Positions 8,519-21,006 are shown, counted from the first letter of the stretch. The stretch is DNA of 63,794 nucleotides from Marmoricola sp. (GCA_025964795.1 JAOPYC010000025.1:1-63794); one strand, 5' to 3'. Notes: generated from the sequence alone by a model not told the origin. Numbers and translations are program-made.

Positions 8519-9441
8519 GACGCGGCCGGTCTCCGTCGCCACCAGAGGATGCCGCCGGCGGCCCCGGCGAGTACGACGATCACCGCGACCGGGACCCAGG
8601 CCGGGAGCCCGTCGTCGTTGCTGTTCTCGGAGGAGGCGAGCGTCCCGTCGAGGTCGCCGGTGCCGGCCTGCGGCTCGGTCTCGGCGGTGTCCGTCACCGT
8701 TGCCGTCGGCGTCGCGGCAGCGCTGGGCGCCGCCGAGGTGCTGGGTCCGGCGGGAGCCGCCGAGGCCGTCGCCTTCGCGGTGGCCTTGGCGGGGGCCGAC
8801 GCCTGGCCGCTGACGGCGGCCTGTGGGGTCGGGGAGGCGGCCGTGGCCCGCGGCTTGGTCACGCCGGGGGCCTTCGTCGGCTGGGGCTTCCTGGTCGGCG
8901 TCTTCGTGGGGGCCTTGGTCGGTGCCTTGGTCGGCGCCTTGGTCGGCGCCTTGGTCGGAGTGGGCCTCGAGTTGACCGGAGACGCCGCCGGGTTCCGGCG
9001 GTTGTTGCTGCTCTGCCAGGCGAAGGCGAGGAAGCCGCCACTGGGCACGTCGAGCCCACTCACTCCGGCGGAGGCGTAGGTCCACTTGCCCGACTTTCCA
9101 TCGGACCAGAACAGCCCCCAGTAGGCGTTTGCGGGTGGGGTGGAGTTGCAGCTCTCGGGTCCGGGCTTGCCGCCGACTCGGCATACGAAGCCGGAACCCC
9201 TGACGTAGGTGAGCGGGAACCCGGCCGCAGGGAAGACCTGGTCGGCCGACTTCCCGGCATCGGAGGCATCGCACGCCTTCTGGACGCCACCACCGAGACC
9301 GCCGAAGTCGACGACGACGTTGACGCCCGAGCCGGAGCAGTACGCAGCCCCGGCTGGTGCGGTTGAGAACCCGACCAGCCCGGCCGCCGCGGTCAGAGCC
9401 ACGGCGACCAGGCCGGCCAGACGAGTGCGTGCTGAGGTCAA
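8515..9441 (-). CDS. Secreted, membrane-anchored SCO2322-like surface protein
   Basis: A 308-aa exported protein. Translation most likely begins at the TTG at 9441, which overlaps the upstream stop as TTGA and gives a clean signal peptide (Arg-containing start, hydrophobic core LVAVALTAAAGLVGF, cleavage near APAGAA). A small Cys-containing domain follows to about residue 140, with WGLFWSDGKSGKWTYAS near its end. Next is a Thr-Pro-Lys low-complexity stalk with PTKA repeated several times, a Ser/Thr/Ala-rich region and a C-terminal membrane helix (WVPVAVIVVLAGAAGGIL) ending in WWRRR. The compact domain resembles SCO2322-type and DUF4430/transcobalamin-C-like domains. I infer a cell-surface vitamin-capture partner of the ECF transporter. 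Confidence 0.75.
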   Translation of the reverse strand: MTSARTRLAGLVAVALTAAAGLVGFSTAPAGAAYCSGSGVNVVVDFGGLGGGVQKACDASDAGKSADQVFPAAGFPLTYVRGSGFVCRVGGKPGPESCNSTPPANAYWGLFWSDGKSGKWTYASAGVSGLDVPSGGFLAFAWQSSNNRRNPAASPVNSRPTPTKAPTKAPTKAPTKAPTKTPTRKPQPTKAPGVTKPRATAASPTPQAAVSGQASAPAKATAKATASAAPAGPSTSAAPSAAATPTATVTDTAETEPQAGTGDLDGTLASSENSNDDGLPAWVPVAVIVVLAGAAGGILWWRRRPAAS

Positions 9442-11054
9442 CGCACGACCTTGATCCTCGTCGCCCCCGACCGGATGTCGGAGAACTGGCCGTAGCCGGT
9501 CAGCCACTTCTTGCCCTTGGCACGGCCGACGTCGAACCTGGCCAGGAAGTTGCCCTTGGCTCCGGCGACGCCCTGACGGACCAGCGCGCCCTTGTAGTAG
9601 ATCCGAGCCGTCTCACCCGGGGCCAGGCCCTTGAGCGTGGCCAGGACGACGCGCCCGCGCTTGACCTTCGCCCTCGACTTCGCGACGGTCAGCTTCTTGG
9701 CCCCCAGCACCTTCAGGGCCTGGGTGTCCTTGTGACCGAACGGGTCGGTGAGCGTGTAGACCCGCGTTGCGGTCCCCGCGGGCAGCGTCACGGTCGACTT
9801 CAGCCCGTTCGCAGCCGCGATGCCTCGTGTCGAGGCACCGGGACCGGTCACGCACAGCACGGTTCCCACGTCGGCTCCGGTGGCCTGGAGGGCGACGTTG
9901 GAGCGCGCCTTCAGGTAGCTCGCCGGACCCGTCAGGGAGATGGCGGGCGTGGGGGACGCGGAGTACGCCTTGATGCCGATCGCGGCCTGGCTGGTCGCGC
10001 GACGCCACTGATCCTCGACGCCGGTGGTGATCGCGTTGGTGCGGCCCGCAGCGAGCGCGGCGTCGTCGTAGGCGATGGCACCGGTCTGGCTCGCGAGCGA
10101 GTTGCCCGAGTCGGCGCTCGTGGCCTGGTGCGCGCGCAGCCACGTGGCGGCCTGGCGCGAGGCCGGGCTGTCACCCAGGGCCCAGGCGATCACCCCGGTG
10201 CTGTTGGCGTTGGACCCGGTCGTGGTGGGTCCACCGCCGAAAGATCCGTCGCAGCGCTGCTGGTCGACCAGCCAGGACTTGGCCTTGGTGATGGCGGTCC
10301 CGACGTTCGTCGTGCTGCTCTGCGAGGCAAGGAAGAGCACGGCGATGGCCGTGGCGTCCGGGTCAGCCGGGTCGGTCCCGTTGGTGCAGGACTGGTTGGT
10401 GGCTGTCTTGCTGGAGGTGAAGTTCAGTCGGAAGTAGCCGCTCGAGCACTGCTGCTTCAGCAGGAAGTCGGTCACGGCGTCGGCCTTGCTCGAGTGAGCG
10501 GCCGAGAGCGCCGCGGCCGCATAGGCCTGACCGAGGACGTTCGCCGCGTCGTCGTCGAACTGCGAACCAGCGGTGTAGCCGGTGTCCTGGAGGCGTCCGG
10601 CGATGGGCGCCGCGCTGGCCACGCGGGCCTCCAGCTGGGTGACCAGGTTCTGGGAGCCGAAGCTGGTGTCGGCGGGGTAGCCGACGAACGCGGCGAGCTT
10701 GGCCAGGCTGCCGGTGTAGGAGTGCGGCCCGCCGAAGGGCGTCACGTAGTCGTCGACGTGGTCGGCGAGGGCGTCCTTGATGTCGCTCACCGCCGTGCTG
10801 TGGCCGCCGATGTCGGTGAGGGCGAACCCGGTGTCGACCGACAGGCCGTAGTCGTCGAAGCCGCCGAAGTTGGGGTTGTGCATGAGCCCGCCGGTGAGCT
10901 GGCCGTCGAGCCAGGTGGCGGCCTCGGCGGCCGGGGTGGCGGGCGGCGGAGCGGACTGGGCCGGGGTGACGGCCAGGAGGGTGCCGGAGATCGCCAGGCC
11001 GGCGGAGGCGACGTACGCCGCGGCCCGGGTGGTCCTGCGCGCGTTTCCACGCAT
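9438..11054 (-). CDS. Secreted prenyltransferase/terpene-cyclase-fold (alpha-alpha toroid) protein, possible cobalamin-binding protein
   Basis: A 538-aa exported protein with a signal peptide ending near AQSA (residue ~35). Residues ~40-380 contain at least five helical-hairpin repeats with QQ or Gly-Ser-Phe signatures, such as LLKQQCSSGYF and WLVDQQRCDGSFGGG. This is the repeat style of squalene-cyclase, prenyltransferase-beta and transcobalamin toroids. The C-terminal ~150 residues look like one or two beta-sandwich domains rich in Lys and Val. It is the first gene behind a cobalamin riboswitch and is coupled to the surface protein and ECF genes. Intrinsic factor and transcobalamin use the same toroid fold to bind B12, so a vitamin-capturing role is a reasonable inference. 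A terpene cyclase is unlikely because the protein is secreted. Confidence 0.8.
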   Translation of the reverse strand: MRGNARRTTRAAAYVASAGLAISGTLLAVTPAQSAPPPATPAAEAATWLDGQLTGGLMHNPNFGGFDDYGLSVDTGFALTDIGGHSTAVSDIKDALADHVDDYVTPFGGPHSYTGSLAKLAAFVGYPADTSFGSQNLVTQLEARVASAAPIAGRLQDTGYTAGSQFDDDAANVLGQAYAAAALSAAHSSKADAVTDFLLKQQCSSGYFRLNFTSSKTATNQSCTNGTDPADPDATAIAVLFLASQSSTTNVGTAITKAKSWLVDQQRCDGSFGGGPTTTGSNANSTGVIAWALGDSPASRQAATWLRAHQATSADSGNSLASQTGAIAYDDAALAAGRTNAITTGVEDQWRRATSQAAIGIKAYSASPTPAISLTGPASYLKARSNVALQATGADVGTVLCVTGPGASTRGIAAANGLKSTVTLPAGTATRVYTLTDPFGHKDTQALKVLGAKKLTVAKSRAKVKRGRVVLATLKGLAPGETARIYYKGALVRQGVAGAKGNFLARFDVGRAKGKKWLTGYGQFSDIRSGATRIKVVR

Positions 11055-11062
11055 GGTGTGTT

Positions 11063-11086
11063 CCTTCCCGCTGCACAGGCGGGAGG
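11063..11086 (-). promoter_or_regulatory. Hairpin masking the ribosome-binding site (riboswitch expression platform)
   Basis: In the transcript, CCTCCCGC pairs with GCGGGAAGG across the loop CTGTGCA. The right arm contains the AAGGA ribosome-binding site of the toroid gene (ATG at 11054). It lies immediately downstream of the cobalamin aptamer. This suggests translational control, in which ligand binding would favour the hairpin and hide the site. Confidence 0.5.
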
Positions 11087-11089
11087 CGG

Positions 11090-11266
11090 TGTCGCCAGCC
11101 CGCTGCTTTCCACGACAGCGTGTCTTTCGAGGACGTCGCGTAGCGGGTGCTCCGGCTCGTCGTCACCGAGATGACGACCTACGGTTGCGGGTCAGCGCCG
11201 GACTTGGACCGGCTTTCCCCGACCACGGACGTGATGGTTGTGGAGGGTTGCCCCGACGGGGCCGTC
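11090..11266 (-). promoter_or_regulatory. Cobalamin (B12) riboswitch
   Basis: The minus-strand leader of the ECF operon contains the conserved cobalamin aptamer blocks in order. GGGGAAAGCCGG lies at 11209-11220. CAAGTCCGGCGCTGA follows. GACCCGCAACCGTA, the hallmark GCNACNGT region, lies at 11180-11193. GAGCCGGAGCACCCGC lies at 11143-11158. The order and spacing match class I (adenosylcobalamin-type) riboswitches. The outer boundaries are approximate. It should repress the five downstream genes when cobalamin is plentiful. Confidence 0.9.
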
Positions 11267-11315
11267 TGAGATTAACACCGCCACCGCCCGACGCCGACCG
11301 GACCAGCAGCGGGAC

Positions 11316-12830
11316 TCAGCCGAGGCGCTCCAGGATCAGCTCCCGCACGCGGCCGGCGTCGGCCTGGCCGCGCATCTCCTTCATCACGGCGCCGATCAGG
11401 GCACCGGCGGCGGCGACCTTGCCGTCGCGGATCTTCTCGGCCACGTCGGGGTTGGCCGCGATGGCGCGGTCGACGGCCTCGCCGAGAGCGCCCTCGTCGG
11501 AGACGACGGCCAGCCCACGGGAGGCGACGACCTCGTCGGGGGTGCCCTCGCCGGCAAGCACGCCCTCGAAGACCTGCCGGGCGAGCTTGTCGTTGATCGC
11601 ACCCTCGTCGATCAGCGCCTGGATCCGGGCGACGTCGGCCGGGGTGATCGGCAGCGCGGAGAGCTCGGTGCCGAGCTCGTTGGCGCGGCGGGCCAGCTCC
11701 GAGAGCCACCACTTGCGGGCGGCCTGGGGGGCGGCCCCGGCGGTGATGGTCTCCTCGACCAGCGGCAGCGCCCCGGCACCGACGGTGTCGCGCATCTCCA
11801 GGTCGGTGAAGCCCCAGTCGGCCTGCAGCCGGGCGCGACGCTCCCGCGGCGGCTCGGGCAGCGCGATCCGAAGCGACTCCACCCACTCGCGCGCGGGCGC
11901 CACCGGGACGAGGTCGGGCTCGGGGAAGTAGCGGTAGTCCTCCGCGTCGGACTTCTCGCGCCCGGACGTGGTGACCCCGGTGTCCTCGTGCCAGTGGCGG
12001 GTCTCCTGCAGGATCGAGCCGCCGCCGGCCAGGATCGCGGCCTGGCGGCCGATCTCGTAGCGGGCCGCGCGCTCCACCGAGCGCAGTGAGTTCACGTTCT
12101 TGGTCTCCGTGCGCGTGCCGAGCGACCCGTCGCCGGCCGGAGCCAGCGAGAGGTTGACGTCGCAGCGCAGCGACCCCTGCTCCATGCGTACGTCGGAGAC
12201 ACCGAGCCCCAGCAGCAGCTCACGGAGGTGGGCGACGTAGGCCCGAGCGACGGCCGGTGCCTTCTCGCGCGCCCCCATGATCGGCCGGGTGACGATCTCG
12301 ATCAGGGGGATGCCGGCTCGGTTGTAGTCGACCAGCGAGTAGTCGGCGCCGTGGATGCGGCCGGTGGCCCCCCCGACGTGCAGCGACTTGCCGGTGTCCT
12401 CCTCCATGTGGGCGCGCTCGATCTCCACCCGGAAGGTCTCCGGCCCCTCGTCGCCGATGATCTCGACGTCGGTCCAGCCGTCGAACGCGATCGGCTCGTC
12501 GTACTGGCTGGTCTGGAAGTTCTTCGGCATGTCCGGGTAGAAGTAGTTCTTCCGCGCGAACCGGCACCACTCCGCGATCGAGCAGTTCAGCGCGAGGCCG
12601 ATCCGGATCGCCGACTCGACGGCCTTGCCGTTGACGACCGGCATCGAGCCGGGCAGCCCCAGGCAGGTCGGGCAGGTCTGGGTGTTGGGCTCGCCGCCGA
12701 AGTTGGCGGGGCAGCCGCAGAACATCTTGGTGTTGGTGTTCAGCTCGACGTGGACCTCGAGGCCCATCGCCGGGTCGAACCGCTCGAGGGCGTCCTCGAA
12801 GGTCAGCAGCTCCGGTGCGGTGTGGCTCAT
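11316..12830 (-). CDS. gatB: Asp-tRNA(Asn)/Glu-tRNA(Gln) amidotransferase subunit B
   Basis: A 504-aa protein, the usual GatB length, starting at the ATG at 12830 that overlaps the gatA stop as ATGA. The N-terminal kinase-like catalytic half includes [10 protein letters not shown], a Cys cluster ([17 protein letters not shown]) that binds zinc in homologues, and the strongly conserved [17 protein letters not shown] and [12 protein letters not shown] segments. The C-terminal helical/YqeY-like tail begins near residue 355 and contacts tRNA. With GatA and GatC it converts misacylated Glu-tRNA(Gln) and Asp-tRNA(Asn) to the correct Gln- and Asn-tRNAs, phosphorylating the acyl group with ATP. Confidence 0.97.
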   Translation of the reverse strand: MSHTAPELLTFEDALERFDPAMGLEVHVELNTNTKMFCGCPANFGGEPNTQTCPTCLGLPGSMPVVNGKAVESAIRIGLALNCSIAEWCRFARKNYFYPDMPKNFQTSQYDEPIAFDGWTDVEIIGDEGPETFRVEIERAHMEEDTGKSLHVGGATGRIHGADYSLVDYNRAGIPLIEIVTRPIMGAREKAPAVARAYVAHLRELLLGLGVSDVRMEQGSLRCDVNLSLAPAGDGSLGTRTETKNVNSLRSVERAARYEIGRQAAILAGGGSILQETRHWHEDTGVTTSGREKSDAEDYRYFPEPDLVPVAPAREWVESLRIALPEPPRERRARLQADWGFTDLEMRDTVGAGALPLVEETITAGAAPQAARKWWLSELARRANELGTELSALPITPADVARIQALIDEGAINDKLARQVFEGVLAGEGTPDEVVASRGLAVVSDEGALGEAVDRAIAANPDVAEKIRDGKVAAAGALIGAVMKEMRGQADAGRVRELILERLG

Positions 12831-14353
12831 CGCGCGAGCTCCTTGTCGAGCTTCTCAGGGTCGATCAGGGGGCCGCCCCACTGCCGCTCGAGCGCCGCCT
12901 CGAGGGCCGCGCCCACGCGGTAGAGGCGGTCGTCGGCGAGGGCCGGGGCCACGATCTGGAGCCCGACCGGGAGGCCGTCCTCCTGCGCGAGGCCGACCGG
13001 GACCGAGATGCCCGGGACACCGGCGAGGTTGGCGGGGATGGTGGCGATGTCGTTGAGGTACATCGCCAGCGGGTCGTCGAGCTTCTCCCCCAGCCTGAAG
13101 GCCGTGGTGGGGGCGGTCGGCGAGACCAGCACGTCGGCGGCCTCGAAGGCGCTCGCGAAGTCGCGGCTGATCAGCGTGCGCACCTTCTGGGCCTGCCCGT
13201 AGTAGGCCTCGTAGTAGCCGCTGGAGAGCGCGTAGGTGCCGATGATGATGCGCCGCTTCACCTCATCGCCGAAGCCCTGGTCACGCGTCGCGCGCATGAC
13301 CTCCTCGGCGCTCGGGGCCTCGACCCCCTCGGGCAGGACCCGCAGGCCGTAGCGCATCGCGTCGAAGCGGGCGAGGTTGGAGGACGCCTCGCTCGGCATG
13401 ATCAGGTAGTAGGCCGCGAGCGCGTGCACGAAGTTGGGGCAGGAGACCTGCACGACCTCGGCCCCGGCCTTCACGAGCAGCTCCACCGCCTCGTCGAAGC
13501 GCTGCTGCACCCCGGCCTGGTAGCCCTCCCCGCCGAGCTCGGTGACGACCCCGACCTTGAGGCCGGTGAGGTCACCCGTCGCGCCGGCGCGGGCGGACTC
13601 CTCGACGAGCGGCACCGGCTGGTCGATGCTCGTCGAGTCGAGCGGGTCGTGCCCGCCGATGATCTGGTGCAGCAGGGCCGCGTCGAGCACCGTGCGCGTC
13701 ACCGGACCGGCCTGGTCGAGCGAGTTCGCCATCGCGACCAGGCCGTAGCGCGAGACCCCGCCGTACGTCGGCTTCACGCCGACGGTGCCGGTGACCGCAC
13801 CGGGCTGGCGGATCGAGCCGCCGGTGTCGGTGCCGATCGCCAGCGGCGCCTCGAAGGCGGCCACGGCCGCGGCCGATCCACCGCCGGAGCCGCCGGGGAT
13901 CCGGTCGAGGGCCCACGGGTTGTACGTCGGCCCGTAGGCGGAGTGCTCGGTGGAGGAGCCCATCGCGAACTCGTCCATGTTGGTCTTGCCGAGGATCGGC
14001 AGGCCGGCGGCGCGCAGCAGCCGCACCACCGTGGCGTCGTACGGCGGGACCCAGCCCTCGAGGATCCTCGAGCCACACGTGGTGGGAAGCCCCTCGGTGG
14101 CCAGCACGTCCTTGACCGCGACGGGGACGCCGTCGAGGGCCGAGGCGATCTCACCCGCGGCGCGGCGCTGGTCGGAGGCCGCGGCCGCCGCCAGGGCGCC
14201 CTCGGGGTCGACGTGCAGGAACGCGTGGATGTCGGAGTCGACCGCGGCGATCCGGTCGAGGAAGAGCTGGGTCAGCTCGACGCTGGTGGTCTCGCCCTCG
14301 GCGAGGGCCTGGGCGAGCGCAGCGGCGCTGCGCTGGATGAGGGGGAGGCTCAC
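12827..14353 (-). CDS. gatA: Asp-tRNA(Asn)/Glu-tRNA(Gln) amidotransferase subunit A
   Basis: A 508-aa amidase-signature enzyme that releases ammonia from glutamine for the GatB reaction. The catalytic Lys is in VPVAVKDVL (K81). The cis-Ser is in PGGSGGGSA (S156) and the nucleophile Ser in [10 protein letters not shown] (S180), so the Ser-cisSer-Lys triad is intact and evenly spaced. The gene overlaps gatC upstream and gatB downstream by four bases each (ATGA), giving a translationally coupled gatC-gatA-gatB operon. Confidence 0.97.
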   Translation of the reverse strand: MSLPLIQRSAAALAQALAEGETTSVELTQLFLDRIAAVDSDIHAFLHVDPEGALAAAAASDQRRAAGEIASALDGVPVAVKDVLATEGLPTTCGSRILEGWVPPYDATVVRLLRAAGLPILGKTNMDEFAMGSSTEHSAYGPTYNPWALDRIPGGSGGGSAAAVAAFEAPLAIGTDTGGSIRQPGAVTGTVGVKPTYGGVSRYGLVAMANSLDQAGPVTRTVLDAALLHQIIGGHDPLDSTSIDQPVPLVEESARAGATGDLTGLKVGVVTELGGEGYQAGVQQRFDEAVELLVKAGAEVVQVSCPNFVHALAAYYLIMPSEASSNLARFDAMRYGLRVLPEGVEAPSAEEVMRATRDQGFGDEVKRRIIIGTYALSSGYYEAYYGQAQKVRTLISRDFASAFEAADVLVSPTAPTTAFRLGEKLDDPLAMYLNDIATIPANLAGVPGISVPVGLAQEDGLPVGLQIVAPALADDRLYRVGAALEAALERQWGGPLIDPEKLDKELAR

Positions 14354-14649
14354 TGCTCATCACCCAGGATGCGCGGGACGAGGAACCGCTGACCCTCGAC
14401 GGCGGGGGCGCCGGAGAGCGCCTGCTCGGCGGTCAGCGAGGGGCGTACGACGTCCTCGCGGAACACGTTGACGACCGGCAGCGGGTGCGAGGTCGGCGGG
14501 ATCTCGTCGGCGGCGACCGCGCTGATCGAGGCGACGGACTCGAGGATCACCGACAGCTGCGGCGCCAGGTGGTCGAGCTCGGCGTCGTCGAGCTCGATCC
14601 GGGCGAGGTCGGCGAGGTGACGGACTTCGTCGCGACTGATGTCAGGCAT
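14350..14649 (-). CDS. gatC: Asp-tRNA(Asn)/Glu-tRNA(Gln) amidotransferase subunit C
   Basis: A 99-aa protein, the normal GatC size. The ATG at 14649 gives the family start [20 protein letters not shown]; the frame is open upstream but no homology is visible there. Later conserved features are [21 protein letters not shown] and the C-terminal FLVPRIL segment that wraps around GatA. It is the first gene of the gatCAB operon. GatC stabilises the GatA-GatB complex. Confidence 0.95.
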   Translation of the reverse strand: MPDISRDEVRHLADLARIELDDAELDHLAPQLSVILESVASISAVAADEIPPTSHPLPVVNVFREDVVRPSLTAEQALSGAPAVEGQRFLVPRILGDEQ

Positions 14650-14807
14650 GGATCGACCCAGCGGTTTCAGGCATGCGATCCATCCTAGTGGCCGCCGCTC
14701 CACGCTTTCGTGGGGCCGTCGCCCCCCAGGACTGGACCACTCGAGGTCCACCTGTATCAACCTCTCGTGCCACCGCTCCTCCTGATCAGCAGGCACCAGG
14801 AGGCCAG

Positions 14808-15980
14808 ATGACCAGCACCCTGCCCATCGTGAGGCAGCCCGTCGACAGGCGGGGCAGCACCGAGGTCACCCCCACTCTCGCGACCCCCCGGCTCGAGCTG
14901 GACGTGTCCGTGGCCGTCGACCGCTTCGTCCGGCTGGCCGCGGCGCTGCCGGGCACGGGGGTGCACTACGCGGTCAAGGCCAACCCGCACCCGCGGCTGC
15001 TCGCGGAGCTGGCGGCCGTCGGCTGCCGGTTCGACGTCGCCAGCCCGGCCGAGGTCCGAGCCGCCGTCCGGGCCGGCGCCGATCCGGCGTCGCTCGTCTA
15101 CTCCAACCCGGTGAAGCGGCGTGACCACGTCGCCGAGGCGACCGCCCTGGGGGTCCGGCTGTTCGTCGTCGACTCCCTGCCGGAGACCGTGAAGCTCGCG
15201 GAGGCGGCGCCCGGCTGCCAGGTGCTGAGCCGGCTGTCCACGTCGGGCGAGGGGTCGGACTGGCCGCTGTCGCGCAAGTACGGCTGCTCCCCCGAGGAGG
15301 CCGTGCGCATCCTGCTCACCGCCGACCGGCTCGGGCTCGAGGTCGCCGGCCTGTCCTTCCACGTCGGCTCCCAGCAGCGCGACCCCGAGGCCTGGGCGGC
15401 CCCGATCGTCTCCGCGGCCCGGGTCTTCGCCCTGCTCCGCGACAACGGCCTGAGCCCGTGGCTGCTCGACCTCGGCGGCGGCTTCCCGGCGTCGTACGAC
15501 GGTGGCTGCCCACCGGTCACGGCGTACGGCGAGGCCATCGACCGTCGGCTCGACGACGCCTTCGGCGACCACCGCCCCGAGACCATCGTCGAACCCGGCC
15601 GCGGCATCGTCGGCGACGCCGGCACCCTCGTCTCGACGGTCATCGGGGTCGTCCACCGGGGCGGCGTCCGCTGGGTCTTCCTCGACGCGGGCGTCTTCAC
15701 CGGGCTGGTGGAGACCCTCGACGAGGCGATCCGCTACCGGCTGCAGACCACCGCACGTGGCGCCGAGACCGGGCCCTGCGTGCTGGCGGGGCCGACCTGC
15801 GACAGCGCCGACGTGCTCTACGAGCAGCAGATGGTCCAGCTCCCGCTGGACCTCGCCGAGGGCGACGAGGTGCGGCTGCAGTCGGCCGGGGCCTACACCA
15901 CCTGCTACTCCAGCGTCGGCTTCAACGGCTTCGCGCCGCTGCCGACGCGGATCACCGGGCCCGTCGCCGGGGTCTCCTGA
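14808..15980 (+). CDS. Ornithine/lysine decarboxylase-like PLP enzyme (fold type III)
   Basis: A 390-aa enzyme. The ATG at 14808 has a strong site (CAGGAGGCC) six bases ahead. The N-terminal alanine-racemase-like barrel carries the PLP Lys in [10 protein letters not shown] (K~65). Further signatures are [28 protein letters not shown] and [12 protein letters not shown]. The C-terminal beta domain has [10 protein letters not shown], whose Cys-Asp pair is typical of ornithine decarboxylases, and a YSSVGFNGF end motif. The likely reaction is ornithine (or lysine) to putrescine (or cadaverine). The CDS motif favours ornithine decarboxylase over diaminopimelate decarboxylase, but specificity is not proven. 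The MFS gene begins one base after its stop. Confidence 0.85.
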   Translation: MTSTLPIVRQPVDRRGSTEVTPTLATPRLELDVSVAVDRFVRLAAALPGTGVHYAVKANPHPRLLAELAAVGCRFDVASPAEVRAAVRAGADPASLVYSNPVKRRDHVAEATALGVRLFVVDSLPETVKLAEAAPGCQVLSRLSTSGEGSDWPLSRKYGCSPEEAVRILLTADRLGLEVAGLSFHVGSQQRDPEAWAAPIVSAARVFALLRDNGLSPWLLDLGGGFPASYDGGCPPVTAYGEAIDRRLDDAFGDHRPETIVEPGRGIVGDAGTLVSTVIGVVHRGGVRWVFLDAGVFTGLVETLDEAIRYRLQTTARGAETGPCVLAGPTCDSADVLYEQQMVQLPLDLAEGDEVRLQSAGAYTTCYSSVGFNGFAPLPTRITGPVAGVS

Positions 15981-15981
15981 A

Positions 15982-17358
15982 GTGGCACCCCTGGACCGAC
16001 TCACCCGCCGCGTCATCGCCTCGCACGCGATCGCGGCCCTGGCCGTGGCCCTCCCCTGGCCACTCCTGCTGGTCCTGGTCGACGAGCAGAGCGGCGACCC
16101 GCTGCTGCTCGGGGTGGTAGGCGCCGCCCGGATGCTGCCCTACGTCGCGTTCTCGTGGGCCACGGCCCGACTGGCCGACCGGCTGCGGCGCGACCTGATC
16201 GTGCGCGTCACGCTGGTGCTCCGCGCGGCCCTGCTGCTGGCCGGGGCCCTCGCGGTCGTGACGGACCATGTCTGGATGGCGGTGGCGGCCTGCACGCTCA
16301 CGGTGGCCGTGGGCACCCCGGCCTACCCCGCGCAGGTCGCGGCGATGCCCGGCATCGCCGGGCCGGAGCGCCGCAAGGCCACCGACCTGCTCGTCACCAT
16401 CGAGGTCGCCGCCTTCGTCGTCGGCGCCGCCCTCGGCGGGCTGCTGCTGCACCCGGCCACCCGGGGGCTGCTGCCCTGGCTGCCGGTGGCGATGACCGTC
16501 GTCGCCCTGGCGATGATCTTCCCGGTCTCGATGCCGGCGCCGGTGCGCGCCGCCGGTGCCGAGCAGCGCATCTCCCCCTCGGCAGCGCTGCGCCGGGCAC
16601 CGGCGGCCCTGCGGGCCATCGCCGTGATGGCCGCGGTCAACTTCGTGATCGCCCTGGTGGCGGTGGCCCTGCTCCCCCTGGCCCTCGAGGGCTGGTCCTC
16701 CGACGCGGCGGGATACGGCCTGGCCACCGGGGTGCTCGGCTTCGCCGCCTTCGGGGCGCCGGTGCTGCGCCGACTGGGCCGGACCACCGAGCACTCCATC
16801 GGCTGGGGGCTGGTGCTGCTCGCGCTCGGCCTGGTGCTGGTGATCCCGGTCCCGACCGTCGGCTGGGCGCTGGCCCCGCTCGCCCTGGCCGGGGCGGCCG
16901 CGGTGAGCGTGGAGGCCGGTGCCACCGCGGTCCTGCAGGAGAACGTGTCCGACGAGGTCCGGGCGAGCGTCCTCGGCATCAACGACACCGTGATCATCGC
17001 GGCGGCGCTCGCCGGCTCGCTGATCGCCCCGGTCGCCGTCGAGGTGGCCGGTGGAGGGCTGCTGCTCGGCATCCTGTCGGTCCTCGTGCTCCTCGTCGCG
17101 GCCTGGGCCCGGCCCACCCGCGAGCCCGCCTCGCCCCGGGGACGCCACCAGGTCCGGGCTACCGTCGGGCCCACCAGACTGGAGGCACATGTATCGGCCC
17201 ACCCCCGGGTCAGCCCTGCGGTTGACCGTGCTGCTCGTCGCGCTGCTGTGCGCCGTCAGCGCCTGCTCGCGCTCGAGCGACGGCAGCGCGCCCTCGGCGG
17301 CGTCCCCCACCAGGTCGACCCAGCCGCCAGCCCCGTTGAGGTACGTCGCGCTCGGTGA
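15982..17358 (+). CDS. MFS transporter
   Basis: A 458-aa membrane protein that probably starts at the GTG at 15982, one base after the decarboxylase stop, so translation is likely coupled. Twelve or so hydrophobic segments can be traced, from AALAVALPWPLLLVLV to LLLGILSVLVLLVAAW. The MFS loop-2 pattern appears as SWATARLADRLRRDL. The adjacent decarboxylase suggests a polyamine exporter or a precursor/product exchanger, by context only. The last membrane segment ends near residue 375. The remaining tail of about 80 residues is Arg-rich and low in hydrophobicity, and it overlaps the next gene by 170 bases in another frame. The annotated C-terminus is therefore doubtful. Confidence 0.8.
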   Translation: MAPLDRLTRRVIASHAIAALAVALPWPLLLVLVDEQSGDPLLLGVVGAARMLPYVAFSWATARLADRLRRDLIVRVTLVLRAALLLAGALAVVTDHVWMAVAACTLTVAVGTPAYPAQVAAMPGIAGPERRKATDLLVTIEVAAFVVGAALGGLLLHPATRGLLPWLPVAMTVVALAMIFPVSMPAPVRAAGAEQRISPSAALRRAPAALRAIAVMAAVNFVIALVAVALLPLALEGWSSDAAGYGLATGVLGFAAFGAPVLRRLGRTTEHSIGWGLVLLALGLVLVIPVPTVGWALAPLALAGAAAVSVEAGATAVLQENVSDEVRASVLGINDTVIIAAALAGSLIAPVAVEVAGGGLLLGILSVLVLLVAAWARPTREPASPRGRHQVRATVGPTRLEAHVSAHPRVSPAVDRAARRAAVRRQRLLALERRQRALGGVPHQVDPAASPVEVRRAR

Positions 17359-18094
17359 CTCCTACGTCTCCGCACCCCTGGTGCCCGTCACCGACATCGC
17401 GAACGGCTGCCTCCGGTCCTCCAACAACTACCCGACGCTGGCCGCCAAGGCGCTCGGCGCCACCCTCGACGACCACAGCTGCGCGGGAGCCCGGACCGAG
17501 GACCTCACCACCAGCCAGCACCCCGACGTGCCGCCGCAGCTGTCCGCGGTGAAGCCCGGGGTCGACCTGGTGACCATCGGGATCGGCGGCAACGACGGCG
17601 GTGTCTTCGGCCAGTTCACCAGCCGGTGTCCCCAGCTGCGGGCGCAGGACCCGAAGGGTGCCCCCTGCGAGGCGGCGATGTCCCGCGGAGGCCGCGACAT
17701 GCTGCTCACGGCGTTGGACACCACCCGGGTCAAGGTCACGGCGGCCCTGCGCCGCGTGCACCAGCTGGCGCCGCAGGCCACGGTGCTGGTGGTGGGCTAC
17801 CCCCAGATCATCGCTCCCGGCGACTCCTGCTCGAAGCTGCCACTGGCCGCCGGTGACTACGCCTACGCCGCCAAGGTCAACCAGGCGATGGCCACGATGC
17901 TGCAGCGTGCCGCCGAGGCGACCGGGTCGTCGTACGTCGACGTGTTCACCGCCAGCAAGGGCCACGGCGTGTGCTCGGCCGACCCGTGGACCAACGGCTC
18001 GGTCAACGACCAGAAGCGGGCCGCCGCCTACCATCCGTTCGCGGTCGAGCAGAAGGCCGTCGCCGAGCTCGTCGTGGCCGCCGCGAAGGGCTGA
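17189..18094 (+). CDS. SGNH/GDSL-family esterase, lipoprotein
   Basis: A 301-aa exported lipoprotein. The start at 17189 follows GGAGG and gives a lipoprotein signal (LTVLLVALLCAVSAC, lipobox VSAC, Cys near residue 27). SGNH blocks are present. Block I is YVALGDSYVSAP with the nucleophile Ser. Block III is GIGGNDGG with the oxyanion Asn. Block V contains AYHPF with the catalytic His shortly before the end. Several Cys residues (NGCLRSS, HSCAG, RCPQL, SCSKL, GVCSAD) suggest disulfides, as in Streptomyces secreted lipases of this group. It overlaps the upstream MFS frame by 170 bases and ends three bases before the convergent ligA. Confidence 0.88.
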   Translation: MYRPTPGSALRLTVLLVALLCAVSACSRSSDGSAPSAASPTRSTQPPAPLRYVALGDSYVSAPLVPVTDIANGCLRSSNNYPTLAAKALGATLDDHSCAGARTEDLTTSQHPDVPPQLSAVKPGVDLVTIGIGGNDGGVFGQFTSRCPQLRAQDPKGAPCEAAMSRGGRDMLLTALDTTRVKVTAALRRVHQLAPQATVLVVGYPQIIAPGDSCSKLPLAAGDYAYAAKVNQAMATMLQRAAEATGSSYVDVFTASKGHGVCSADPWTNGSVNDQKRAAAYHPFAVEQKAVAELVVAAAKG

Positions 18095-18097
18095 GCC

Positions 18098-21006
<2,909 letters not shown>

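Noticed and set aside
8900-8965. Repeated blocks in the surface-protein gene, considered as a satellite repeat
   Set aside because: They encode the PTKA stalk units in frame and are explained by the protein.
5006-11054. Reading the first operon gene as a terpene cyclase or prenyltransferase of secondary metabolism
   Set aside because: It has a secretion signal, no catalytic DxDD-type motif was noticed, and the operon is a cobalamin-riboswitch transport unit.
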